Origin: Melastoma dodecandrum
Lineage: Eukaryota > Streptophyta > Magnoliopsida > Myrtales > Melastomataceae
Length of the DNA stretch: 64,000 bases
Reading direction: 5' to 3'
NCBI GenBank assembly: GCA_029817715.1
Contig: JARUPY010000539.1
Span: 7,415,501 to 7,479,500, forward strand
Shown one piece after another: positions 11,130 to 22,500 of this stretch. A program made the position numbers and the translations under genes. Positions within the stretch are counted from its first letter, which is position 1. Each line of letters begins with the position of its first letter. The notes beneath the pieces were generated by a model. The model was given only the letters and a program-made list of their open reading frames with translations. It had not been told where the DNA came from and ran no database searches.

Positions 11130-11215
11130 TTATCGGCCACTCGAAGTGGTGGGAGGATAAGGTTCATTTTCTTATCGGCCACTCGAAGTGGTGGGAGAGG
11201 ATAAGGTTCATTTTC
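11130..11215. repeat. Tandem duplication, about 2 x 43 bp
   Basis: TTATCGGCCACTCGAAGTGG... occurs at 11130-11171 and 11172-11215, differing by a 2-bp indel. Each unit has a small inverted repeat CCACT-CGA-AGTGG. The surrounding 10983-11333 has no gene. Confidence 0.85.
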
Positions 11216-11333
11216 TTTTATTCCTACATAATAAATTACTATTTATTGCTGATGATATTCCATTTCCGCCTCACTTTCTGTATTCTATTAACATTGTTTT
11301 TTTCGATTTCAATGGGTAACAGCAGCAATCTTC

Positions 11334-11585
11334 CTACAAATAACCCATCTTTAATCTAATAAAAGAACAAATGAAATGATAAGATACAAGAGAAACAACA
11401 CCGAGATTTTTAAAGAAAAAGAAACAACTGGTCCATAGATCTTCAAATTTATGCAATGTTTTTGTAAATAAGTCTGCTAGATTTGTTAAACATAATGTAA
11501 GAAAAAAGGTTTTGGTAATATCTAATTTGTTATATTGTCTTTGTTTGTTTCTTTTAATTGCACAAGCAACGCTATTCTCATGCAA
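11334..11585 (-). pseudogene. Copia RNase H C-terminal relic
   Basis: The minus-strand frame contains LADLFTKTLHKFEDL, matching the conserved ADIFTKPL...KF end of Copia polyproteins. No LTR or other domain is attached, so this is an isolated fragment. Confidence 0.5.
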
Positions 11586-11699
11586 TGTTTTAGAAATATT
11601 TTTATTTAAAAGTAAATCCCATGAACGATGTATAAGTAATCTTAATCATTCAAGATGTTATGAATTGCGATAATCTAATAATAGATAAATGATGTGGAT

Positions 11700-12087
11700 C
11701 GTTAAATTTCATAGTAATTTGTAATCTCATTAAGTATGTTAGTGATCTTCAAAGTTGGGTGGTGTTAATGGCCTATAAACTAGAAAGGAGTCTACCTAGG
11801 AACTATCGTTGAGTAAATGCTTACTCTAGATCTTTCCCAGGATTCTATAAAAGGAGAAGCAATCTCCAAATGATGTAAATGAGAAAAAAAGCTAGAAAAA
11901 AAGAAGTGAAGGAAAAAGACCAACAAGACATTCTAGTCGTAAGAAAAGAAAGAAGGCTACGCAGTTAGCCAAATTATCCTCTCCAAATTTCCTTATTCTT
12001 TATTTCTAAAAACACTTCGTTGTGTCACAGTAGTTTCGCAAACCCTTCCGGTGATACAGCAAAGCACTGCTTTTCGAACAACCCCAA
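11700..12087 (+). repeat. 5' LTR of Copia B
   Basis: About 388 bp, beginning (C)GTTAAATTTCATAG where the right copy has TGTTAAATGTCATTG, and ending CGAACAACCCCAA. TATA candidate CTATAAAAGG near 11849. Confidence 0.85.
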
Positions 12088-12115
12088 TAAATTTTGCTAT
12101 TAGAATGCACAGATC

Positions 12116-15100
12116 ATGGCCGCGTCTTCCAGCAGTATGTTCTTTTCCTATTTGCCCATCCAAATCCCAATCTTTGATGGAGAGCACTATGATTATTGAA
12201 GTTCACAAATGGAAACTATCTTTCTTCACAAAATTTGTGGAGAATCGTTGATGTAGGCTTTCAAGAAAATGACCGAGAAGACGACGACTCGTCAAGTGAT
12301 GAAGAAGATGTTGGAGCACAAGAAAAGAAGGTGAAAGAAAACATGATAAAGAATGCGATGGCGTTGCGGATCTTGTACCAAATTTTATGTAAGACGATTT
12401 ACCCGAGACTTTATGGTCTCAAAAAGGCGAAAGAAGCATGGAGCGTGTTAAAGAAAGAGTTTCAAGGCTCGGAAAAAGTGATTTCCATCAAGCTTCAAGG
12501 CTTGAGGAGGTGGCTATGAAGGAGTCCGAAACGGTGAAAGATTTCTTCTCTAGAGTTGATGAAATCATGAATCAAATCAAGTGTTGCGGTAATGAAGTTT
12601 CTGACAAGAAGGTTGTGGAGAAAGTGTTAAGAAGCCTGCCACAGAAGTTTGAGTATGTTGTTGCTGTGATTGAAGAAACGAAGAATCTAGGAGAAATTTC
12701 TGTATATGACGTAATAGGTTCTCTTAAAGCCCACGAAAGAAGAGTAAGTACTCAACTCCCGTTGAATAAGCTTTTCAGATGAAGTTAAATGTTTCAGAAA
12801 AGAAGTCAGAGCAGAAGGAACGTATTGTCAACAATAGTAGAGAGTTTTATGGTCGTGGACATGAAGGTCGTTCTCGAGAGAGAGGTAGAGGATGTATAGC
12901 AAGCCAGTTCCGTAGTAGAGAAGACCATTCCTGAAGTAGATCTAGAAGTTCAGAAAGTAGTTGCTATATTTGTAGAATAGCTGGATATGAGTCAAAGGAT
13001 TGTTATTTTCAGTGCAAGAGATGCCGATTTTCAAATCATTCAGAACGAGATTGTTATTTTAAAGGCAAGTAGTAGCAGCCGCAGCAACATGTCTCTCATA
13101 ATTCGGTAAATTTTTCAAAAGAAGAAGAATCAAAGCAAGTATTCTATTCATGTTTTAATGCAATGCAAGATATGAATGAAGTGTGGTTTTTGGATAGTGG
13201 TTGTAGCAATCATGTGATAAGAAATAAGGAAAACTTTGTAGATATCGATAACGGCTACAACTCGCTGTTAAAACTTGGAGACAACAAAAATCGAAAGATT
13301 GAAGGAAAGGGAATCGTTGCTGTAAGAGCAGTAAATGGTGAAGAAAAACGGATTGATGATGTATTATATTCTCCAGGTGTCACTCAAAATCTTTTGAGCG
13401 TGGGACAAATGATGAAGAGAGGTTATAAGGTTACCTTTGCTGATGATCAATGTGAGATCGTTGAAAAAAATGAGAAGATGATCGTTGTAGTGAAGATGAC
13501 GTCGAATAACTTATTTCCACTGAAGATGAATTCGTTCTTGAATGTTGCATTGAATAGTAAAGTTGTTGATGAATCTCAGTTATGGCATCTGCGATATGGA
13601 CATTTAAATCACAAGGGCTGACTTTGTTGAGAGAGATGAATATGGTCATAGGTCTTCCAAAAATCCAACCAACAGCAACATGCATCTATGAAGGATGTGC
13701 GTATGGAAGCAATATTGTCTTCCTTTTCCCAATACCTCTTGGAAAGCTAAAGCCGAGTTGGTGCATGCCGACATCTGACCCAAACTCCAACAATCGGTAA
13801 TAGGAGATACTTTGTCTTATTTGTTGATGATTACACTCGTTTAATGTGGTTACACTTTCTTGAAAAGAAATCGGATACTTTCACTACTTTTTTGAGTTTC
13901 AAAGTCAATGTAGAGAAGAAAAGTGGATATCAAATAAGGACTTTGAGGACAGATCGTGGAGGAGAATTCATTTACAAGTCGTTTCTAGATTATTACAAGC
14001 AGCGAAGCATACAATGACAGCTTACTGTGAAGTACTCACCTCAACAGAATGGTGTTGCTGAGAGGAAAAACCGGACTATTGTTGAAATGGCTCAAAAGTA
14101 TGCTCAAAGGCAAGGGTCTTCCGAATTCATTGTGGGTCGAAGCTTTGAACACAATGGCTAATATTTTCAATCTATCACCGAAGAAAGCTGTTTAAAATAA
14201 GACGTCTTACGAAGCATGGCATAAAAGGAAACTCGTGGTTGATCACTTGAAGGTATTTGGATGTATAGCATATGTTCTTTTGATGAAGAAGAAGGAAAAG
14301 TTTGATGAGAAGAATGAGAAGCTAATCATTATTGGTTAGAGGAAGGAATCTAAGGGTTATCGTTTGTTTAACCCAAAGATTAACAATCTGGTGATTTCAA
14401 GAGATATTATTTTTTATGAGAATGTAGCATGGAAGTCGGAGAACGAGTCTTCTCAAACTCAACCAACATTTTCTTCCCTAGAAGCACCGACGATAGTGCC
14501 TTCCTCAATCTCCCTGATACAACAGCAGCTAGTTCCTCAAGAGTAAATTCAGAGAATGAAGGTTCTGAATATGATATGCAACCAATGAGATATCGCTCAT
14601 TAGCTGAAGTTTACGAGCAATCTACCTTTGCACTTGTTACGTTTGAGCCGCAGAATTTCGAAAAGGCCGCAAAAAAAGAAAAATGGAGAAATGCAATAAA
14701 AGAAGATATGTTTAGTATTGAGAAGAATGATACTTGGTCCCTAGTAAACCTTCTTAAAGAAAAAGAAGCAATTGGCATGAAATAGTTGTTCAAAGCAAAG
14801 TTCAATGAGGATGAAAGTGTGTAGAAGCACAAAGCTCGTCTCATAGCAAAGGGTTACTACCAACAACCCAAGTTGATTTCACCGAGAAGTTCACTCATGT
14901 AGCAAGAATCAATGAAGCAAAATTGACGCGTAAGAATGGCCCAGTCACTAAACATCGCTCAAGTATGCGAAGCACTGGAATGACAAAAGCATTGATGATC
15001 GAAGAAGTACATCAGAATATCTTTTCTATCTTGGAACAAAACTCATCTCCTGGAGTTCGAAGAAGTAAGCAACTATAGTGCTATCATCCGCTGAAGCAGA

Positions 15101-15418
15101 GTACATTGCAGCAAATAAAGCAATTCGTGAAGAAATATGGTTAAGAAGGTTATTGTTGGAGTTACAGTAGAAGGTTGTTCATCCAACCACAGTATTTTGT
15201 AATAATCAGTCAGCCATTGCTATTATGAAGAACCCCGTGTTTCATGCAAGGTCAAAGCACATGAAATTACGCCACCACTTCATCAGATAAAGGTGATGAA
15301 GAATGAGATAGTTATGGAGCTTATTCATACTAAGGATCAGTACGCCGATGTTCTTACAATGGCCGTGAATTTTGAAAAGCTCGAGTTGTTCAAGAAGTTT
15401 CTGAATATTATAAATTAA
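12116..15418 (+). pseudogene. Broken gag-pol of Copia B
   Basis: The start is near 12116 (MAASSSSMFF, then FDGEHYDY followed by a stop). Gag continues at 12196-12780 (TIYPRLYGLKKAKEAW, LRSLPQKFEYV). A degenerate zinc knuckle lies near 12960-13060. Protease FLDSGCSNH is near 13185. Integrase pieces are at about 13560-14360 ([27 protein letters not shown]). The hinge and RT N-terminus lie at 14430-14940. RNase H at about 15000-15418 keeps NNQSAIAIMKNP and ends NIIN-stop. Many stops and frameshifts, plus deletion of the YVDD-bearing RT core, make it non-functional. Confidence 0.88.
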
Positions 15419-15423
15419 GAGGG

Positions 15424-15812
15424 TGTTAAATGTCATTGCAATTTGTAATTTCATTAAGTTGTTAGTGGTCTTGGAAGTTGAGTGGTGTTAATGGCTTAGG
15501 AACTAGAAAGGAGTTAATGACCTAACTAGGGTTGAGTAAATGCTAACTCTAGATCTTTCCTAAGACTCTATAAAAAGGAGAAGCAATCTCCAAGTGATGT
15601 AAGTGAGAAAAAAAAAGAGAAAAGAAGAAGTGAAGGAAAAAGATCGAAAAGGCATTATAGTAGTAAGAAAAGAAAAAAGGCTCCGTAGTTAGCCAAATTA
15701 TCCTTTCCAAATTTCCTTATTCCTTATTTCTAGAAATATTTCGTTGTGTCGTAGCAGTTCCGCAAACCCTTCCTGTGATACAGCAAAATACCGCTTTTCG
15801 AACAACCCCAAC
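15424..15812 (+). repeat. 3' LTR of Copia B
   Basis: About 389 bp, direct copy of 11700-12087 with scattered changes. Preceded by the polypurine tract AAGAGGG at 15417-15423. Confidence 0.88.
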
Positions 15813-16380
15813 TGTGATAATCCTCTAATCCATAGATCCCCAAGACATATAATTGTATCACCATTGAAAATATATAACCCGTTAGAGATTTATCGTTTCG
15901 AGGATTACCCAAAATTCATCCATTTGCATACCCAATTAATTAAGCATTAGATTTATATAGAGAAAATGTAATTACTTGTTGAATGTACTTTAAAAAGTGT
16001 CCATAAATTTACTTAATTCCATTACAAAGCATAATGGGGTTGGATGGTCCCCCCAGGTAATGTGATCGGACTGATAAGAATGTAAGTGAAACACTTCGTG
16101 CGTGGTTCGGTTGCGGACACAAAGAAATATGCAAGTTTTCGAATGGAAATAGGCTTGATTCCACCATGTGTTACATTAGTAATAAGTGAATCGAAATGAG
16201 AATAGCTCTATTGATATGGTTTCGGTGATGTGTCACGCAGCAGGTTTGACCTGCTATGACTTTACAAAAGCTGTAATCTCCTATAACGATGATATGCTTC
16301 CTAATAAAGGAAAAATATCACGAAAATATTTTCTTCATCCTCCAATGATCATTTCAGATCAAATGATAGATTAGAAAATA
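15813..16380. other. Intergenic, nothing recognised
   Basis: AT-rich DNA between Copia B and the LTR region of element C. A 62-codon plus-strand ORF (16186-16374) has no recognisable domain. Confidence 0.5.
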
Positions 16381-18109
16381 TTTCCATAATTAGATATTTT
16401 AATAATTAATTAATAATTAATTATCTTAATTAATTTATTAATTCAAAATAAGAATATTCCTAGGAAGACTATTTGAATTAATATAAAATGATTATTTGGA
16501 AAGATAAATCATTGAAAGTCGGAATTAAGATTTTTTTCCCATTCAAGGAAATTATGTTGTCAATTTTGGAAATATCTATCTAACCTTCTCTTAAGATATA
16601 ATGTTATTTAGAAAATATTTTGAATTGAATTTTTCACATGAATTTCGTCCAGATACGGTAAAAAATTTATCTTGATCGAATTATCTCATTTTAGAAATAA
16701 TTGATTGATTATTTCCACTAATAGAATGTTATCCCTTTATTATGGCCGAACCTTCTATGGTGCATTATCTGGGGATTAAACTTTCAAATTAAAAAAAAAA
16801 AATTAATTTTGAAAGTCCCTAACGAATAAATTCTCAAGCCTATAGTCAGAATTCCCAGGTTGGACGTAAAATACTTTTTCTTTCCAACTATAGATGGTTG
16901 TTCACTAAATCTGGCGCCAACCTTCTATAATAGAATATCTGATGATTGATTAATCTGATTGATGCAAAATCAATCAGAAATGATTCATAAATGATTTATG
17001 AGTTATGGGAATGAATGTGGTTGTAATTCATTTTTAGAAAAATAAATTTCCTTAAACAGAAAAAGAAAACCGTTGTATAACAGAAAAACAAAAAAACAAT
17101 TCATTTATAGTTTTGTAACTGAGCATGGTGAGTCGTGGCATTCTCTGCAACGTTACTATGGTGCTTTAACGTGTGTGTGAGTGTGCAAGACGGATTCTCC
17201 AGGCGAGCGTTCTCGCAGGAGGTGACTATAGCGGGTTGAGAGTGGTGATGCCGCTCCAGAGACGCCGGTGATTACGGATCCGTGGGACTGGACCAGAAGA
17301 TTGTCCGTAACGTCTGACTACATGCAACAGGGCCTGGGTGAAGGGTTGCTGCTTGGCGAGTCGGCGTACAGAGCTGGTCAGAGAGAAGGAGTCCGTAGCA
17401 GTGTAAGCGGTGAGGGACCTACAACCTTCTATAGTGTGTTATCTTGTTGTCTGTTTGCTTGCAGCAGGTGTGCATTGGTGAATCCACTCCGTAGGCGTTG
17501 GCGGCTGTAGATTTGAAGGACTTGGCCGGGGAAGCTGTCCGTAATGCCGGGTTGCCATACGGCAGATTAAATCGAAAACACAAAAAGAGGAGCCCATCTG
17601 ACGACGTTCGAACACGTGGAGGAAGCGTCATCAAGATCCACAGAAGGGGCAACCCGTTACTACATCACAAAAGGCTAAAGCTTCCAGTCAAGGTTCTGTG
17701 CTCGCCATCTCTGGTTGATTTCCTTGTAATTCGACCTAGACTCATCCCAAACTCAGTAAGAGAGTTTCTTGCATTGATAAAGCTAGTCTTACCATCCCGT
17801 GGTTAAGAAACTGTTTTCTTATACCACAGAAGGTTTTACCTTCAACCCGGTAATCACTATTTCAAAGTATTATTAAAAACGGCCGAAAGTAGATGTAGGT
17901 GTATTCACCGAACCATTATAAAAACCTTTTGTTCTCCGAATTCATTTCGAAGTCCATTTCACACGTTCTGTAATTACAGAAGCTTGGACGAATGGTTCTG
18001 TTTTACAGCAACTTGCTTTCGCTGTAAGGGTTGTGAAAAAGCGTTAAAGAAATTCTTAATTGGACTTAACATTAATTCACCCCCTCTTAGGATAATCTTT
18101 GGGCCAACA
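16381..18109 (+). repeat. 5' LTR region of Sirevirus-like element C (left end uncertain)
   Basis: The right end is firm. CACCCCCTCTTAG...GGGCCAACA is followed by AT and a primer-site match, in the same arrangement as the element F LTR end. A TATA box at 17917-17924 (GAACCATTATAAAAACC) matches the corresponding F sequence. AACCTTCTATA words recur near 16750, 16920 and 17420. The left boundary could not be located; I use the start of the AT-rich block. Confidence 0.55.
17917..17924 (+). promoter_or_regulatory. TATA box in the LTR of element C
   Basis: TATAAAAA within GAACCATTATAAAAACCTT. The same block lies on the minus strand of the F LTR at 52351-52358, and each is about 175-190 bp from its LTR end. 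Confidence 0.6.
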
Positions 18110-18111
18110 AT

Positions 18112-18732
18112 TAGTATCAGAGCAGGTTCAACAAAAGTTTACAGCTTGTTGAGATTCCTGTAGAAGTTGTTACCTTCTACGCGCTCTCTAATCTCCAATA
18201 CTTTGTTATATTCAACAGAAGCTCTGTTCTTTGTTTGAATCCAATAATTGGTATCAGAACAGGTATCAACGGAACTCTAACCGCTTGTTGAGATCTTATA
18301 GTAGCTCGAACCTTCTGTACGCTCTTTGAGTATCACTTTTTTGTTGAGTTCAACAAAAGCCTTGTTCAATGTTTGAATCCAACAATTGGTATTAGAGTGG
18401 ATTCCAACGAAAGCTTTACAGCTTGTTGAGATCCCATAGAAGGTCGTAACTTCTATTACGCTCAGTTCCTACTCTACAGAAGCTTACGCTCTGTAACTGT
18501 CTCAAATTTGTTTTATTCAACATAAGTTCTACTCTATGTTAGAATTCAACAATTTGTATCAAAACGGGTTCCAACGAAAGCTTTACAGCTTATTGAGATC
18601 TTATAGCAACTCGTACCTTCTACGGGCTCGATTCCTACTATACAGAAGTTTACGCTCTTTTGTTGTCACAACTTGGTTTCTTTCTATAGTAGCTCATAGC
18701 TCTGCTGGAATCCAACCATTTGTATTAAAACA
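18112..18732 (+). repeat. Tandem repeat leader of element C carrying five primer-site-like copies
   Basis: The true primer site (TAGTATCAGAGC, 18112-18123) abuts the LTR. Related 12-mers recur at 18249 (TGGTATCAGAAC), 18387 (TGGTATTAGAGT), 18554 and 18721. Each is followed by a version of GGTTCAACAAAAGCTTTACAGCTTGTTGAGATC and then an ACCTTCT...CGCTC block. Spacings are 137, 138, 167 and 167 bases. Confidence 0.75.
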
Positions 18733-19005
18733 GGATTCAACAAAAGCTTGAGTGCTCGGTTGTATCCTATAAAAGGCGATACCTCCTATACGCCTAAAAT
18801 CGTTACTGTGTTGTTTTCTAATGCTGAAACTCCAAGGTTTTTGTGGAATTAGACAATCTGGTATTCTTGCTCTATTTTATAGAGATTTGATTACCAGACA
18901 ACGCCACTTTCAATCATACAGAAGCTTTTGAGTATTGAGTTTCACTTCAGTATCGCTAAGATATATTGGTCTTCATAGAAGCCTAAACCTTTTGTAAGTT
19001 GAAAA

Positions 19006-20863
19006 ATGGATGACGTACCGAAACCACATATTGGGAATCCTCCCATGTTTGATGGTAAGAATTTTTCCTATTAGAAAATTCGAATGAGTGCATTTGTAAA
19101 TGCAATCGATGATGATTTGTGCTCCTTCATAGAAGATGGTCCACCTTCTATACCGATCGATCTACAAAATGGTCCAGATGGTCGTCCTATATGGGAGTAC
19201 CTTAGGATCAAACGACTCACTAAGACGGCTAAGTATCTAATGTTTAGTGCTATGTCGAAAAGTGAATTCATTAAAGTTTCCACTTGCACTTCGGGCAAGG
19301 AAATCTAGGATAAACTTGTCACCATGTATGTTGAGACAAACCAGATTAGATAAACCAAGATAAGAATTTTACCATGAAAGGCGAAGAATCTGTAGAACTT
19401 TACCATGAACGGCAAAAAATCTGTAGAACAAAAGTTCCAGAGACTTAACCTCCTGGTTGATGCCTTAACTCATTTAGGCAAACGCTATACTAATTCCGAA
19501 TTAGTAAGAAAGGTTCTACGAACTCTACCCAAATCTTGGAAAGCCAAGAAAACGGCTATAGAGGAAGCTAAGGATCTTTCTACTCTTCGATTGGATTAAT
19601 TAATGAGTTCTCTTACGTCGTATAGATAGAAAGAACCTCTCAGCTAGACATGAAAAGAGCCTCGGTAGCTTTCAAAGCATCAAAAGAACCAACAGAAGGT
19701 TTTGATAATGAGACAAAAGCTGATTCGGATAATGAACTCGCTATGTTTTATAAACGCCTTTTGCGGTTCACCTCCAAAAGACGTTTCAATAAAAGAAATC
19801 ACAAACGTGAAAAGCAACCTGATGCTAAGATGATCAGATGCTATAAGTGTAATAAGAGGGGACATATCAAATCTGAATGTCATTTACTTAAGGAGAATGA
19901 AAAACCTTCTGTACAAACCAAACCCAAGAAAGCAATGATTGCTTGGGCAGCTATTGAAGATTATGATGATGAGGAAGAACAAGCACTAATGTGCATAACT
20001 ACTCACACAGAAACTCAAAACTCTATAGAAGGTCAATTCTGTCTTCGAACAGAAGCTACAGAAAGTGAATGGTATTTGGACATTGGTTGCTCAAGACACA
20101 TGACTTGAGATCCATCCAAATTTTCTAAGCTGACTTTACAGAACATAAGTTCTGTTAAATTCGGTGACAATAGCAAAGGCTCTGTCATCGGAATAGGAAC
20201 TATTGGAAGTCCTGACTCTATGGCTATAGAAGAGGTTCTGTTGGTTACAGAACTCAAACATAACCTATTGAGTATTAGCCAGCTTTATAACAAGGGCTAT
20301 ACTATAACCTTTGATCAAGATAAATGTTCTGGTATCCTAATCGCATCATTGGAAATCGGAAAAGGAACATCTACACATTAACACAGGAGATCTTCTAGGC
20401 TACGGAAAGCTGTCTTCTGTCTGTCAAAGCCGAAACTCATCTTTGGCATAGAAGTTTAGGACATTCCAACCTTCAATTGCTATCCAAGCTTGTTAGAAAA
20501 GAATTGGTAAAAAGCTTGCCTAATATCAAATTCGAGCAAGACAACTTATGTGAAGCTTGTTCACATGGTAAGCGAACTAAATCTTCATTCAAGTCTAAGA
20601 ATGAGATTTCTACTACTCAGCCCTTGGAACTACTATATATGGATCTATTTGGTCCTACTAGAATTCAAAGTATTGGTGGTAGAAGATATTGTCTAGTAGT
20701 AGTGGATGACTACTCTAGATACACCTGGGTCAAGTTTTTTACTCATAAAAGCGATGCATTTGAATCCTTCATAAAGCTCGCTAAGCAATTACATAATGAA
20801 TATAGACCTTCTGTAAAAGCTATACGAACGGATCATGGTACAGAGTACGAACTTCATATATGA
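19006..20863 (+). pseudogene. Decayed gag-pol of Sirevirus-like element C, truncated in integrase
   Basis: The start at 19006 (MDDVPKPHIGNPPMFDGKNF) and following sequence track the element F polyprotein closely: [48 protein letters not shown]2C-H-C zinc knuckle (CYKCNKRGHIKSEC) is near 19840. Protease has DIGCSRHMT, so the catalytic DSG has become DIG. Integrase runs from the HHCC region (CEACSHGK) through the first catalytic Asp (YMDLFGP) to RTDHGTEYE and stops. The third catalytic residue, RT and RNase H are absent. Several stops precede this. The end coincides with the minisatellite beginning near 20864. Confidence 0.88.
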
Positions 20864-21240
20864 ACTTTCCTGAATGAAACGAATTTTATATACTAATTTT
20901 CATGAACGGAACGAACTTTCGGTACGAACTTTCGTGAACCGAACGAACTTTAGACACCAACTTCCCCGAATGGAACAAACTATCGGTACAAACTTTATGG
21001 AATGAAATGAACTTCCGGTATGAAATTTCAGTACAAACTTTGTTGAATAGAATAAACTTCCTTGAATGGAGTAAACTTAAGGTATAAACTTTTCTGGACA
21101 AAACGAACTTCTGGTACAAACTTTCCGGAATAGTACGAACTTCGTGAAGAACGAATCACCGTAGAATTATTAAAGGAAAGTTCGTACCGGTACCTTAAGC
21201 TACAAGCTTTTCTGAACGGAACGAACTTTTGATACATTTT
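20864..21240. repeat. Minisatellite of GAACTTTC-type units
   Basis: About a dozen diverged units of roughly 25-40 bp built from GGTACGAACTTTC and TGAATGGAACGAACTTC. The array begins where the element C integrase frame ends. Confidence 0.75.
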
Positions 21241-22500
21241 AAAAAAAAGTAACTTTCATATGCATGTTATGCATGCCTTTTGTCATTATTTATTGGTCGA
21301 GCATGAAGGTTTAATTACAAAATATTAAGAACTATACAAGTACTTTTGTGGGTGATCAAGAACCAAATGTTATCTAAAGAAAATCATATCTAAGTAAATC
21401 GGCTTCTCACACAATATAACATTTGCAACCATTAAACCAAAAGACATCGCGTAAGGAAAATGAACTTTTTTATTAATATAAATATACTTGTAGTCACTAT
21501 CGATCAACCAACTGTTTTTTTAATGGTCGACCGAAGTATCAGAAAAAGTAAAAGAAATCGTGCACTGTATGATTGGTCGGCCGACACATTTTTCACGATC
21601 AATCAAACGATAAAAAATAATAAATCCGTACACAGGAATTTTAGTCGATCTCATGATTATTTTTGTTTTATAAATTTTGATTTCACTGAGTAATATAAGA
21701 AAATAATAAAATCATATCATTTCTCTGGTTCCTCTTCCAACAACTAACCTTCAAAACCTACTTTCATTAATAAAATCATGTCATTTCTCTGGTTCCTCTT
21801 CCAACAACTAACCTTCTGAATCTCATCCACGAGTCCAAAAGATATCTCCAGTTGCTTTCACGTTAGTGAGATATCTCTAAAACCAAAATCTTATCCTGAA
21901 TAGCGTAGCGTGCTACTTTTTGCCTTACTGTTTAGTTTTTTTTTTTAATTAAAAGTACAAAATATTGATAATTGTATATGACAAGTAGATAAATAATTTG
22001 ATAAGGAATTAGATAGAAAACGAGACCGATTATTTAACCACTTGAATTTATTTGTTGCGATCCTTTTCTGACTGTGGCGCAGATAAATAATTCGAGTCAC
22101 TATAATTTTTTTTTGTCAAGAAAGGAAATGGACAACTTCCAATAATTGGTCACTATTCATATAATAATTCTTAAAAATTTAATTTATTATAACATTCTAT
22201 AATAATTTTTTAGTACTTTTATTTTTTTATTTGGAAAATCTCTTTTCTGTATCATATTTATGCAAGCTTATAATTAAACCGATAAAACTATGAATTATTA
22301 AGAAAATTACTTCTTATATAAATATCATAAATTCAAATTTGTTTTAACAATTTCAAAAAAAAAAATCTACTTTAGACATTTTTAGTTCGAAAAATATACA
22401 ACTATATCACATTTTTTTTTCTCGATTACATAGTTTTTCGTATAATTTTATTACGAATGTCGTTGTTTCCTTTATTTTGGCATGGACAAATTCTCGACGT
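21241..22500. other. AT-rich intergenic DNA with one tandem duplication
   Basis: No gene. A block AATAAAATCATRTCATTTCTCTGG... ending CAACTAACCTT occurs at about 21705-21752 and again at 21769-21816. Confidence 0.6.

Larger units (their letters stand above)
11700..15812 (+). mobile_element. Copia LTR retrotransposon B, internally deleted
   Basis: Tork-type Copia element on the plus strand, about 4.1 kb. Both LTRs are present, the polypurine tract AAGAGGG precedes the right LTR, and a decayed primer site (TTTTGCTATTAGAAT) follows the left LTR. Gag, protease, integrase and RNase H remnants are in order. Nearly all of the reverse transcriptase is missing, because the sequence passes from the RT N-terminus (about 14.9 kb) straight to the RNase H region (about 15.0 kb). 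No clear target duplication is seen. Its protein is related to that of element A, but its LTRs are not obviously similar. Confidence 0.88.

Noticed and set aside
11695..15817. Possible target duplication around Copia B (TGTGGAT / TGTGAT)
   Set aside because: The flanks are similar but not equal and the LTR ends are mutated, so the match could be chance.
18112..18732. Repeated TGGTATCAGAGC words as possible tRNA gene fragments
   Set aside because: Only the 3'-end complement is present, without cloverleaf arms or A/B boxes; these are primer-site-like sequences.
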